Shown here: positions 26,310-34,492 of the stretch, in pieces
How the letters are laid out: the number at the start of each line of letters is the position of its first letter
Numbering within the stretch: the stretch's first letter is position 1
Assembly: GCF_008634025.1 (NCBI RefSeq)
Contig: NZ_PDCM01000001.1
Location: 4,372,501-4,436,500 of the forward strand
Reading direction: 5' to 3'
DNA: 64,000 nt
From: Streptomyces albofaciens JCM 4342
GTDB taxonomy: Bacteria > Actinomycetota > Actinomycetes > Streptomycetales > Streptomycetaceae
The notes under the pieces: generated by a model
Seen by the model: only the letters and a program-made list of their open reading frames with translations
Database searches by the model: none
Told to the model about the DNA's origin: nothing
Translations under genes and position numbers: made by a program

Positions 26310-27173
26310 GTGAAGGGCATGACGAGCACGGACATCGAACTGCGGCACCTGCGGGCCTTCTCCTCCGTGGCCCGCCACCGCTCCTTCTCCCGGGCCGCCG
26401 AGGAACTCCTGATCACCCAGCCGGCCCTCAGCCGTACGGTCGCGCAACTGGAGAACAGGCTGAACGTCCTGCTCCTCGACCGGTCCGCCCGGCACCCGGC
26501 GCTGACCGACGCCGGTGCGCAGTTCCTGGAGCACACCGAGCGGGTCCTCGCCGCCCTGGACACGGCCCTGGCCGCCGTCCGGCCCCGGGCCACCCTCCGG
26601 CTCGGCTTCGGCTGGCTGCTGCCCGATCCCTGGGCGCAGCGCACCGTCAGCCGCTTCGAGGAGAACACCGGAGCCTCGGTCGTCCTGACCCGCACCGACG
26701 ATCCCGTCGAGGCGCTGCGCCGGCGTACGGTCGACATCGCCCTGGTCCGGGGGGACGCCGACGTGCCGACGGGGATGCGGAGCGTGCGACTCTACGACGA
26801 GCCGCGCGTCGCCGTCTGCTCGGAGCGCAGCGAGCTGACCCGCTGCGCACACCTGGACTGGAGCGATGTCCGGTACTGGCCGCTGGTCGTCAACACGGTC
26901 GGCGGAACCACCGGCCCCTGGTCGTGGCCCGTCGGCGAAGGCCCGGACGAGATCGTCGAAACGGCCAACTACGACGAATGGCTGGAGACGGTGGCCGCCA
27001 ACCGGGGCATCGGCATCGTCCCCGGGGTCGCCCGACGCCGCGCCCAGCACCCCGCCCTCCGCTTCGTCCCCCTCACCAACGCGCCGCCCAGCCCGGTCGG
27101 CCTCGTCCATCTGCCCGACACGCAGCGGACGCTGATCCGCCGCTTCCTGGACGCCGCTCTGGCTACGGGGTGA
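26310..27173 (+). CDS. LysR-family transcriptional regulator
   Basis: A 287-residue LysR protein. The winged helix (about 8-66) reads ELRHLRAFSSVARHRSFSRA and ITQPALSRTVAQLENRLNVL. The effector domain (about 90-285) contains LRLGFGWLLP and DIALVRGDADVPTGM. GTG at 26310 is used; ATG at 26319 is an alternative but its GAAGG is too close. It diverges from the nitronate monooxygenase gene, the classical arrangement in which a LysR protein controls its neighbour and itself. Confidence 0.88.
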   Translation: MKGMTSTDIELRHLRAFSSVARHRSFSRAAEELLITQPALSRTVAQLENRLNVLLLDRSARHPALTDAGAQFLEHTERVLAALDTALAAVRPRATLRLGFGWLLPDPWAQRTVSRFEENTGASVVLTRTDDPVEALRRRTVDIALVRGDADVPTGMRSVRLYDEPRVAVCSERSELTRCAHLDWSDVRYWPLVVNTVGGTTGPWSWPVGEGPDEIVETANYDEWLETVAANRGIGIVPGVARRRAQHPALRFVPLTNAPPSPVGLVHLPDTQRTLIRRFLDAALATG

Positions 27174-27408
27174 TCGCCGCCGCCGACGCGTACGGCGGCG
27201 TCCGCGCGGCGCGGGAGTGGCCCGCACACCGGCAGGACGCCTGTCTCGCCGCGTGCCCGGTCGTGGAGATCACCGTAATCAATGGCCGAGCACGGGGCTG
27301 GTGCTCATGGTCACCGCGCCGCATCGCGGGATACCGCCTGCACCGCCTGGAGGCGCACGGCTTCGGCTTCGAGGACGCCGACGGCCGGCTCGGCATTCAC
27401 GGACACGG

Positions 27409-28233
27409 TCAGGTGAGATTGTTCCCGATGGCGGCGATGTAGCGCTTGACGGAGTGGTCGCGGACGCCGTCCGAGGCGGGGGCGAAGGGGTCCGCGGTCA
27501 GTCCTTTGGCGCGGTCCGTGAGGCCTCCCAGCAGGCTCATCGACGAGTGGAGCTTGCCGTCGGAGTCGATGTACCTCAGGCCCTCGGCGTGGGTGAAAAC
27601 GGGCTCGGGCGGCATCTGCGGCACGATGTCGTTGTTGTTGACGAAGCGGAACGCGCGGTCCTTCAAGCCCTTGTTGTAGGCGGCGGCCAGGACGCGGTCG
27701 CAGGTGCGGGGCTGGCCGTAGGTGTAGATGCCGTCCGCCTGCAGTTTCGGCTCCTCCAGGTACATCCGCGCCCCGGCGAGCATCGCCAGGGCGCCGCCGA
27801 GGCTGTGGCCGGTGAACCACACGGTCTGGTTGTTGGTGCGCAGTTCGGCCAGGGTGTCCTTGACGCCCGGGAAGACCGCCTGGAGGGCCTCGGCGAAACC
27901 GTAATGGACATAGCCGGTTTTGGCGGGGCCGGGCCACGGGGGAGTGCTGGTGTCCGAAAGCCAGTCGCGGATCTGGGCCGGTTCCGTGCCGCGGAAGGCA
28001 GTGATGATCATGTGGTCGCTGGCGGCGGTGTAGGCCTGGGTGTCCTCCAGCGGGAACGGCGGGGTGAACCGCGTCCGGTGGTGGCGCACCGTGTCGAAGC
28101 CCCAGTCGTGTGCCCGGGCTTCGATGGTGGCTTCGTCCTTGTAGGCCAGGTCGGACGCCTGGGCCAGCCAGTAGGCCAGCGGGACGCTGTAGCCGCTGGT
28201 GGAACGGTGGTCGAGTGCGGGCGGTGCGCTCAC
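27409..28233 (-). CDS. Class 3 lipase
   Basis: A 274-residue alpha/beta-hydrolase of the fungal-lipase (Lipase_3) type. The oxyanion region is HMIITAFRGTEPAQIRDWLS (about 75-95). The nucleophile motif is WFTGHSLGGALAMLAGARMY (Ser about 145). The acid lies in FVNNNDIVPQMPP and the base His is in DGVRDHSVKRYI near the C-terminus. YTYGQPRTCD is typical of the family. No signal peptide is visible, so secretion would need another route. GTG at 28233 after AAAGGA; upstream in-frame sequence is non-coding. It is convergent with the LysR gene. Confidence 0.85.
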   Translation of the reverse strand: MSAPPALDHRSTSGYSVPLAYWLAQASDLAYKDEATIEARAHDWGFDTVRHHRTRFTPPFPLEDTQAYTAASDHMIITAFRGTEPAQIRDWLSDTSTPPWPGPAKTGYVHYGFAEALQAVFPGVKDTLAELRTNNQTVWFTGHSLGGALAMLAGARMYLEEPKLQADGIYTYGQPRTCDRVLAAAYNKGLKDRAFRFVNNNDIVPQMPPEPVFTHAEGLRYIDSDGKLHSSMSLLGGLTDRAKGLTADPFAPASDGVRDHSVKRYIAAIGNNLT

Positions 28234-28465
28234 GGGTACGGTCCTTTCGCTCGGTTCGACGGCCGTGCCGCTCACCGGGGTCTTGCGCGCGCGTTCTGCC
28301 GGGCCGTCATGTGATCTGTGCGCAGCGCCCTGCGATCTGACGCATTGTTCCCTCTTTCGGGTGGTACGCCGGGGGCTGTGCAGCCGTGCACCCCCAGGGC
28401 GTTCGTGCTGCCACCCACCCACAAGCGATACAGTCCCGCCGAGCCGATCAAAGCCGGGGGGAAGA

Positions 28466-28723
28466 TTGGACACCTCAGACACCTCAGACAGCTCAGACAG
28501 CTCGATCAGCCGGCTCGTCGTCGCGGTGCCGGATATCGGCGGGACGTTCGCGGCGGCTGTGATCAGGCAGTGCCGTGCCGACCGCGCCAGGGTGCGCGAG
28601 CCGGAGCACACGAGGCGACTCCGGCGCACTTCGCCCGGCGGCAGGACGGAGGCGAACGCGTCGCCCGGCAGGGCCGGTCGGAGGCGCGCCGCACCGGCGG
28701 AGGCGGACCGTTGCCCGGGCTGA
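28466..28723 (+). CDS. Small protein with N-terminal Asp-Thr-Ser repeats
   Basis: An 85-residue protein from a TTG at 28466 preceded by GGGGGGA. It opens with four Asp-x-Ser triplets encoded by 9-bp repeats, then SISRLVVAVPDIGGTFAAAV, which could be a short hydrophobic anchor, then a basic Arg-rich tail. Its TGA overlaps the next gene's ATG (TGATG), a standard coupling signal. I do not recognise it. The combination suggests a small partner or leader peptide for the gene at 28723. Confidence 0.45.
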   Translation: MDTSDTSDSSDSSISRLVVAVPDIGGTFAAAVIRQCRADRARVREPEHTRRLRRTSPGGRTEANASPGRAGRRRAAPAEADRCPG

Positions 28724-29406
28724 TGGACTTGGTGTATACGACGGCCGGCGGTGTGGTGGGCGCGGCAGTGACCGCCCACATCTCCAGGAACCACGAGCGC
28801 CGTCAGCTGCGTGCGACTGTCATGGAGCGGCTTCAACAGGTGTCGCTGGTCCGTGCCGGGGTGTGGGACATCGTGCCGTGCCGCCACGGCCGCCCTGCTG
28901 CGTCCGTGGCGGGCAGGCAGCTGTCGGCCACAGCCGAGCTCGGGCTGTCGGCGGTGCTGGAGGACGGCGGCGACGCGGAGCGTGCGCTGCGCGAAGCCGT
29001 CGCAGGCCTTGTGGTGGCGTCCCTCTCGGCCGGAATACCGCGCAGGGTGCTGGACTTCGCGGGAGGCGGCGAGGAGCGTGCCTTGCAGTGCGAGGTGATC
29101 CGGCTGGCCGACCTGCGCGTCGGCGGGGTGCTGGGCGAGTCGCTCGACGAGCTGATGACCGCGTGTGCCGAGTACCGGGAGGCGACGGCGCAACTCCTGC
29201 TCCAGGCGCTGTGGCACCCGTGGCAGAGCAGATGGCGCATGTCCGCGCGCATCCGGGCATTGCGCACGGCGGTGGAGGCGCTGCACCACCGGCAAGAGGC
29301 AGCCCTTTCACTCCTGGCCCGGCCTCCCCATGCCCGTACGCTCGCCCGGCGACTCATCGGTGCCCTCCCGCCGGACACCGAGGAGCCCGGCTCCGCGGGC
29401 TCATGA
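28723..29406 (+). CDS. Membrane-anchored hypothetical protein
   Basis: A 227-residue protein of unknown function. The N-terminus MDLVYTTAGGVVGAAVTAHI is a possible anchor, followed by a helical, Arg/Ala/Leu-rich body (RRQLRATVMERLQQVSLVRA ... ECREATAQLLLQALW-like pattern near 150-180). No catalytic motif is visible. Its start overlaps the stop of the upstream small gene as TGATG, so translation is probably coupled. The pair has no other operon partners. Confidence 0.6.
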   Translation: MDLVYTTAGGVVGAAVTAHISRNHERRQLRATVMERLQQVSLVRAGVWDIVPCRHGRPAASVAGRQLSATAELGLSAVLEDGGDAERALREAVAGLVVASLSAGIPRRVLDFAGGGEERALQCEVIRLADLRVGGVLGESLDELMTACAEYREATAQLLLQALWHPWQSRWRMSARIRALRTAVEALHHRQEAALSLLARPPHARTLARRLIGALPPDTEEPGSAGS

Positions 29407-29708
29407 CGCCATAGCCCCACCCACCCGCCCTCTCGCCCAGCGGGTTGCTGAGTTCGCTGCGTTCCCTGGTCGGGACGGACGGTCCCGTACGGGCGCTGGT
29501 GGACGCGGTGCAGGGGGCCGGGGTCAGGCGCTGCGAAGTCGGGGGCGGCTGGTGTCCTGTTTCAGGAGTTTCTCCGCCGGCGTCCGTCCCCGCCCCCAGC
29601 AGGCGTGACGCACGTCACCGGCGGCCCTGTCACATCCGGCCGGGCCGTTCCGTCATAGGGGTGCAGCTATCGAACAGCGGCAAGTGAACAACGCGGAGGA
29701 GAACCACC
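29407..29708. other. Intergenic, promoter region of the AhpD-like gene
   Basis: About 300 bases with no coding frame I would support. A strong ribosome site (CGGAGGAG) ends it. No clear -35/-10 boxes or inverted repeats. Confidence 0.35.
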
Positions 29709-30182
29709 ATGGATGCCCGTCTCAACCTCTTCGGCAGCCCGACCGCCGGCAAGTTCCTCAAGCACGTCGTCTCGGCGGGGCAGGTCGTCACGGACTCGTC
29801 GCTGCCCGCCGCGACGCAGGAGCTGGTGAAGATCCGCGCGAGCCAGATCAACGGGTGCGGCTTCTGCACGGACATGCACACCAAGGAGGCCGTCGCCGCC
29901 GGTGAGACGGCGGTACGTCTGAGCCTGGTCGCGGTATGGCGGGAGGCCACGGTCTTCACCGAGGCCGAGCGCGCCGCGCTGGAGCTGACGGAGCAGGGCA
30001 CCCGGATCGCGGACGCGGCCGGCGGGGTCCCGGACGAGGTCTGGGCGAACGCCGCCAAGCACTACGACGAGGAGCAGCTCGCCGCGCTGGTGTCCCTGAT
30101 CGCCCTGATCAACGCCTTCAACCGGATGAACGTGATCGTCCAGCAGCCCGCGGGCGACTACCGGCCCGGGCAGTTCAAGTAG
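29709..30182 (+). CDS. AhpD/carboxymuconolactone decarboxylase family protein
   Basis: A 157-residue helical protein with the AhpD-type redox motif INGCGFCTDMHTKEA (CxxC followed by H, about residues 50-62). The rest matches the CMD fold: TQELVKIRASQ before the motif, and WREATVFTEAERAALELTE after it. Alkylhydroperoxidase-like proteins use the CxxC pair and His to reduce peroxides or act as disulfide oxidoreductases. ATG at 29709 with CGGAGGAG upstream. Single gene. ECF41-type sigma factors often control such genes; one lies 6 kb away, but no matching promoter was found here. Confidence 0.88.
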   Translation: MDARLNLFGSPTAGKFLKHVVSAGQVVTDSSLPAATQELVKIRASQINGCGFCTDMHTKEAVAAGETAVRLSLVAVWREATVFTEAERAALELTEQGTRIADAAGGVPDEVWANAAKHYDEEQLAALVSLIALINAFNRMNVIVQQPAGDYRPGQFK

Positions 30183-30236
30183 CCGGGGGAGCGCCGGGGC
30201 GGAGGCCTCGCTCCGCCCCGGCGGCCCGGCCACCGG

Positions 30237-30320
30237 TCACAGCAGTTCCAGCTCGCGGGCCCGCCGTACCGCGGCCGACCGCCGGGTCACGGCGAGCTTG
30301 CGGCAGACGCTCTGCGGGGG
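30237..30320 (-). pseudogene. C-terminal remnant of a LuxR-type regulator
   Basis: The last codons of a minus frame read SVCRKLAVTRRSAAVRRARE followed by LELL and a TGA at 30237. This is the recognition helix and tail of a LuxR-type helix-turn-helix (V-C-x-x-L-x-V-x-x-R-x-A-A-V-x-R-A-x-E-L-x-L-L). Upstream the sequence dissolves into CGGGTG repeats (about 30321-30340). Only the final 28 residues remain. Confidence 0.45.
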
Positions 30321-30419
30321 CGGGTGCGGGTGCGGGTGCGTCCGCCGTGCGTCGCCGATGCCGTCCGCGCTCCGTACGGCCGTCGCAGCCGCCACCGTAC
30401 CCACGGTGCGGTCCGCGGA

Positions 30420-31727
30420 TCAGTCGTCCACGGCGTCCAGTACGTCCCCCAGGTCGACGAACTTGAAGTTGGTGGAGGGGCGCTCCGGGTCTCCGGGCGC
30501 GTCGTGCCCGTCCTGCACGACCAGCAGCCCCTTCGGGTACTTGGGGCCCAGCGGCGCCTTCAGCGCGGCGGCGCCGTCGCACTCCTCGGAGCCGTCCAGG
30601 GCCGGCGAGGCGGGAGCGACGCGGAAGCCGCCCTCGTACTCGTTGTCGTCGGATATCTCGCGGTCGTAGGCGACGAAGGTGTTGTCGCCCTGGCTGGACG
30701 CCAGCAGGTAGCCGTCGCCCTTGGACTCCTCGACCAGTGTCAGGCCCTCGACGTCGGCCGTCAGCCGCTTGCCGCCGTAGCCGGGGTCGGCGCCCGCGAC
30801 GCACTTCTCGGACGCCTCGTCGTAGGTGGCCGGTACGCCGTACTCGCGGACCTTGTCGATCAGCTTCGGCGTGCCGGTCAGGTCGGCCCGCAGCCGCCAG
30901 ATGCCGACGTCCTCCTGGCCCGCGTACAGCGTGCCGTTGTGGGGATCGACCACCATGCCCTCGACCTGCGGGAGTTCACCCGGCTCGGCGCAGGGGGACC
31001 ACTTCTTGCCGTTGGGGAGGCGGAAGGCGGCGGGCAGGTCCAGGGTGCGGACCTTGCGGTAGCCGACCGTGCCGCCGGCGCCCGGGGTGAGTTCCAGGAG
31101 GGCGAGGGTGGTCCGCTCACGGCGGCTGACCAGGGCGTACGAGCGGCCGGTGGCCCGGTCGGTCCAGGTGGCCAGCCCGTACGCGGTGCGCTGCTGGTCG
31201 ATCTCCTGCTGGGAGGTGGAGAAGACCGGCGGGGCCGCGGGGTCGGTCACGTCGGTGAGCGGGCCGCCCGCGCGGTCGCGGTCGACGCGGTAGAAGCGCA
31301 GCCGGTCGTTGCCGCGGTCGCTGACCACCGCGAGGTCGGCGGGGCCCGACGACAGGCGCAGGCCGGAGACGAGGTCGACGTTGTTGAACCGGCCGGCGGC
31401 GTGCCCGGAGCCGGGCGCGGCGGGCGCGGGCAGCGACTGCACCTCGCGGGCGTCGAGGTCGTAGACCCGCAGACCGCCCTTCTTCGCGGTGGCGATCACC
31501 AGGCTGCGGCCCGGGTCGGCGGCGTCGCGCCAGATCGCCGGGTCGTCGGCGTCGGCGTCGCCCCCGGCCGCGTCGTCGTGCAGGGCCGGGGTCTCGGCCC
31601 GCGGGGTGACGGCGGGCGGCGCGGACGGGGCGGCCCCGGCCGGGAAGGGTACGGCCGCGACGGTGAGCGCGGCGAGTGCCGTGGCGAGGGCGAGCCTTGC
31701 CGGCCGGACGCTGCGGGAGGTGGCCAC
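30420..31727 (-). CDS. Secreted beta-propeller 3-phytase
   Basis: A 435-residue preprotein with a signal peptide (SRSVRPARLALATALAALTV, cleavage near AGA-AP). Beta-propeller phytase motifs are present: DADADDPAIWRDAADP at the start, KKGGLRVYDLDAREVQ, GRFNNVDLVSG, VEGMVVDPHNGTLYAGQEDV, and ASSQGDNTFVAYDR. The acidic clusters (DDPAIW, NNVD, GQEDV) are the calcium and phosphate sites of this family. It releases phosphate from phytate outside the cell. GTG at 31727 with AAGGAG upstream. Phosphate-responsive control is expected, but I see no clear PHO box. Confidence 0.9.
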   Translation of the reverse strand: MATSRSVRPARLALATALAALTVAAVPFPAGAAPSAPPAVTPRAETPALHDDAAGGDADADDPAIWRDAADPGRSLVIATAKKGGLRVYDLDAREVQSLPAPAAPGSGHAAGRFNNVDLVSGLRLSSGPADLAVVSDRGNDRLRFYRVDRDRAGGPLTDVTDPAAPPVFSTSQQEIDQQRTAYGLATWTDRATGRSYALVSRRERTTLALLELTPGAGGTVGYRKVRTLDLPAAFRLPNGKKWSPCAEPGELPQVEGMVVDPHNGTLYAGQEDVGIWRLRADLTGTPKLIDKVREYGVPATYDEASEKCVAGADPGYGGKRLTADVEGLTLVEESKGDGYLLASSQGDNTFVAYDREISDDNEYEGGFRVAPASPALDGSEECDGAAALKAPLGPKYPKGLLVVQDGHDAPGDPERPSTNFKFVDLGDVLDAVDD

Positions 31728-31941
31728 GAAGGGGCTCCTTCATGTCGGGAGGGTGGTTGAAGGGGAAAGCAGGGGGAGTCTGGGATGCGCGCATGACGGC
31801 TTACCAGTAGGTAACGTTTCCGGGGCGCGTACGGGACGTGAACGGTCCGTGGCGCGGCGCCGGTTGAGCCGTGCGGCAGCTGAAGGTAACGCGAACTCCG
31901 TGCGCTGCAAAGGGAGTTGACTCCCGGTCGGGTGGCCGGCT

Positions 31942-32115
31942 CTCCTGAACGGCCCCGAAAGGCCACCCTCCCGTGACCCCTCTGAACGGCCCCGAGGAGC
32001 CGCCCCCGTGCCCCTCGTGAACGGCCCCAAGGAGCCGCCCTCCCGTGCCCCTCCTGAACGGCACCAAAGAGCCGCCCTCCGTGACCCTCCTGAAGGCCCC
32101 GAGGAGCCGCCCCCT
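31942..32115. repeat. Five tandem units of about 36 bp
   Basis: Units starting CTGAACGGCCCCGAGGAGCC recur at 31946, 31983, 32018, 32055 and 32091, a spacing of 35-37 bp. Units are contiguous and about 80% alike. The array lies upstream of the phytase and just past the end of the LysR gene at 32123, and could form multiple short hairpins as RNA. Confidence 0.75.
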
Positions 32116-32122
32116 TACCCGG

Positions 32123-33070
32123 TCACCCCGCCCATTCCGGCGTCCACGTCTCGTCGTCCCGCCGTTCCGCACCCGCTGCGGGCGCCGCGTACCGGGCGCG
32201 CAGGTGGTCGTGGAGCGCGGCCAGCGCGGGGTGCGGGTTGTCGCGGTGCCAGATCAGCGAGTGCGGGTAGACCGGGGTCGGCCGGTGCAGGGGCACGCGC
32301 CGCAGATCGTGTTCGGCGGGCCAGGCGAACCGCGTCCACGCGCCGACGAGGGTCGCGATCCGCGGGGAGTCGGCGATGGTGTCCAGCAGCGGTTCGGTGC
32401 CGAAGTCGGGTCCGGTCACCTCGATGGTGAACCCGAACGCGGCGGCGAGCGCGTCGTAGTAGGCCGCCCACTCGGTGCCGCTGACGATGCCCGGCATCCA
32501 GATCCGGTGCCCGGCGAGCCCGCGGGGGGTGACCGCACGCGCGTCGGCCAGCGGGTGGGCGGGTCCGGTGAGGAGCTGCACGGGCTCGTCGTGGACCCGT
32601 ACGGCCCCGACGCCGTCGGGCAGCTGCCGCGCGGGTACGGTCACGGCGCGGAACGACGCGTCGATCGTGCCGGACCGTACGGCGGCGAGCGCCGCGTCGG
32701 CGTCGAAGAGGGTCACCACGTCGAGCGCGGTGTCGGGGTGCGTGCGGTGGAAGTCGCGCACCAGGTCGGCCGGGGCGAGCCGGCGCCCGATCACGTCCAC
32801 GCGCAGGGCGCGGCTGCCGGGCCGTACGGAGGCTGCCGCCCGCTCCTCGGCGCGCAGCAGTTCGCGGGCGTGCGGCAGGAACGCCTGTCCGTCGATGGTG
32901 AGCCGCGCCCCACGCGGCGTGCGGTCGAAGAGCCGTACCCCGAGGTCCTTCTCCAGCGCGGCGATGCGCTTGGACACGGCCTGCTGGGTGACCGACAGCT
33001 GGGCGGCGGCTTCCCGGAACTGCCCGGAGTCCGCGACGGCGACGACGGTGCGTACGGCATGCAGATCCAC
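32123..33070 (-). CDS. LysR-family transcriptional regulator
   Basis: A 315-residue LysR protein. The winged helix (about 1-60) reads MDLHAVRTVVAVADSGQFRE and VTQQAVSKRIAALEKDLGVR. The effector domain starts near 88 (ALRVDVIGRRLAPADLVRDF). GTG at 33070. It diverges from the MFS gene at 33206; the 19-bp inverted repeat at 33093 lies between them and is a natural binding site. It probably controls the MFS exporter in response to an exported compound. Confidence 0.88.
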   Translation of the reverse strand: MDLHAVRTVVAVADSGQFREAAAQLSVTQQAVSKRIAALEKDLGVRLFDRTPRGARLTIDGQAFLPHARELLRAEERAAASVRPGSRALRVDVIGRRLAPADLVRDFHRTHPDTALDVVTLFDADAALAAVRSGTIDASFRAVTVPARQLPDGVGAVRVHDEPVQLLTGPAHPLADARAVTPRGLAGHRIWMPGIVSGTEWAAYYDALAAAFGFTIEVTGPDFGTEPLLDTIADSPRIATLVGAWTRFAWPAEHDLRRVPLHRPTPVYPHSLIWHRDNPHPALAALHDHLRARYAAPAAGAERRDDETWTPEWAG

Positions 33071-33092
33071 GGGAGCACTCTAGAGGACGCGT

Positions 33093-33111
33093 GGACAACC
33101 GCCGGTTGTCC
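33093..33111. promoter_or_regulatory. Perfect inverted repeat between LysR and MFS genes
   Basis: GGACAACC-GCC-GGTTGTCC, an 8-bp perfect inverted repeat with a 3-base centre. It is 23 bases upstream of the LysR start and 95 bases upstream of the MFS start, a suitable place for autoregulation and divergent control. Confidence 0.6.
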
Positions 33112-33205
33112 CTGCGGTCGCCCCGGGTTGTTTGCTTCCGCGCCGCCCGCTCGGTGAGATGTCTCCGCTCGACGATCTGTCGTGCGAAGTGGACGCCGGG
33201 AAAGT

Positions 33206-34492
33206 ATGGAGTGGGGCGTGGGGAGCAGACGGCCGCTGGGGCGGCGGTTCGGGTGGCTGTGGGCGGCGTACGCGATCAGTACGTTCGGGACGTCGCTCGC
33301 CTTCGACGCGTTCTCGCTGATCGCGGTCCTGGTGCTGCACGCCGGGCCCGCCCAGGTGTCGGCGCTCGCGGCGGTCGGGCCCGCGGTGGGGGCCGTGCTG
33401 GCGGTGCCGCTCGGCCCGTGGGTGGAGTTCCGGCGCAAGCGGCCCGTGATGATCGCGATGGATCTGGTCCGGTGCGGGCTGCTGCTGAGCGTCCCCGCCG
33501 CGTACCTGCTCGGGCGGCTCGGCTTCGGCCAGCTGCTGGTCGTGTCCATGGTGGTCGCGGCGGCCGACATCACCTTCAACGCGGCCGCCGGCGCCTGCCT
33601 GAAGGCCCTCGTCCGGCCGCCGGACCTGGTCGTCGCGAACGGGCGGTTCGAGGCCACGCAGTGGACCTCCACCGTGCTCGGACTGCCGCTCGGCGGAGCC
33701 GCGGCCGGGCTGTTCGGGCCGGTGACGACCGTGGTGGCCGACGCGGTCAGCTATCTGCTGTCGGCCGCGGGCATCCGGGCGGTCGGCGGCGGGGAACCGC
33801 GTCCGGTACGGGCCGAGGCGCCGCCGGCGGCACGCGCCGCCACGGTCCTGGAGGGCTGGCGGCACCTCCTCGCCCACCCCGTCCTGCGCCCGCTGTTCCT
33901 CAACGCGGTCCTGGTCAACGGCCTGATCATGGCGACCGCGCCGCTGGCCGCCGTCCTCATGCTCGGCCCCCTCGGCTTCCCGCCCTGGCAGTACGCCCTC
34001 GCCTTCGCGGTGCCCTGCCTCGGCGGCCTGCTCGGCTCGCGCCTGGCCGGTCCGCTCGTCGCGCGCTACGGGCGGCACCGGGTCCTGCGCGCGGCCGGGA
34101 CGCTGCGGGCCTGCTGGCTGATCGGTCTGGCCTTCGTCCACCCCGGTGTGTCCGGGCTGCTGCTCGTCATGGCCGTCGAGTTCGCGATGATCGTCTGCAT
34201 CGGCGTCTACAACCCGGTGCTCGCCGCCCACCGGCTGGAACTCACGGAGCCGGACCGCGTCGCCCGTACGCTCTCCGCCTGGTCGGTCACCGGCAAACTC
34301 ACCATCGCCGCCCTGACCGCCCTGTGGGGCCTGCTGGCCGCCCTCACCGGACCCCGCCCCGCCATCGCCCTCGCCGGCGCCCTCATCCTGACGACTCCCT
34401 TCCTGCTGCCCCGGCGGCCGGCCGGGCCGGCCCCCGCCTCGCCCGGGCCCTCGCGGGTTCCCGCAGCAGAAACCGGCCCTCCGCGTAGGTGA
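33206..34492 (+). CDS. MFS transporter
   Basis: A 428-residue membrane protein with about 12 hydrophobic segments, beginning FGWLWAAYAISTFGTSLAFD and FSLIAVLVLHAGPAQVSALA. The loop 2-3 motif is PLGPWVEFRRKRPVMIAMDL. The fold is like EntS/macrolide-type exporters that expel siderophores or drugs. ATG at 33206 with GGGAAAG just upstream; the in-frame GTG at 33182 is less likely. Its last 110 bases overlap the end of the convergent racemase gene. The divergent LysR gene is the likely regulator. Confidence 0.85.
   Translation: MEWGVGSRRPLGRRFGWLWAAYAISTFGTSLAFDAFSLIAVLVLHAGPAQVSALAAVGPAVGAVLAVPLGPWVEFRRKRPVMIAMDLVRCGLLLSVPAAYLLGRLGFGQLLVVSMVVAAADITFNAAAGACLKALVRPPDLVVANGRFEATQWTSTVLGLPLGGAAAGLFGPVTTVVADAVSYLLSAAGIRAVGGGEPRPVRAEAPPAARAATVLEGWRHLLAHPVLRPLFLNAVLVNGLIMATAPLAAVLMLGPLGFPPWQYALAFAVPCLGGLLGSRLAGPLVARYGRHRVLRAAGTLRACWLIGLAFVHPGVSGLLLVMAVEFAMIVCIGVYNPVLAAHRLELTEPDRVARTLSAWSVTGKLTIAALTALWGLLAALTGPRPAIALAGALILTTPFLLPRRPAGPAPASPGPSRVPAAETGPPRR

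Noticed and set aside
31942..32115. Possible CRISPR array
   Set aside because: The units are contiguous with no unique spacers, and no cas genes are present.
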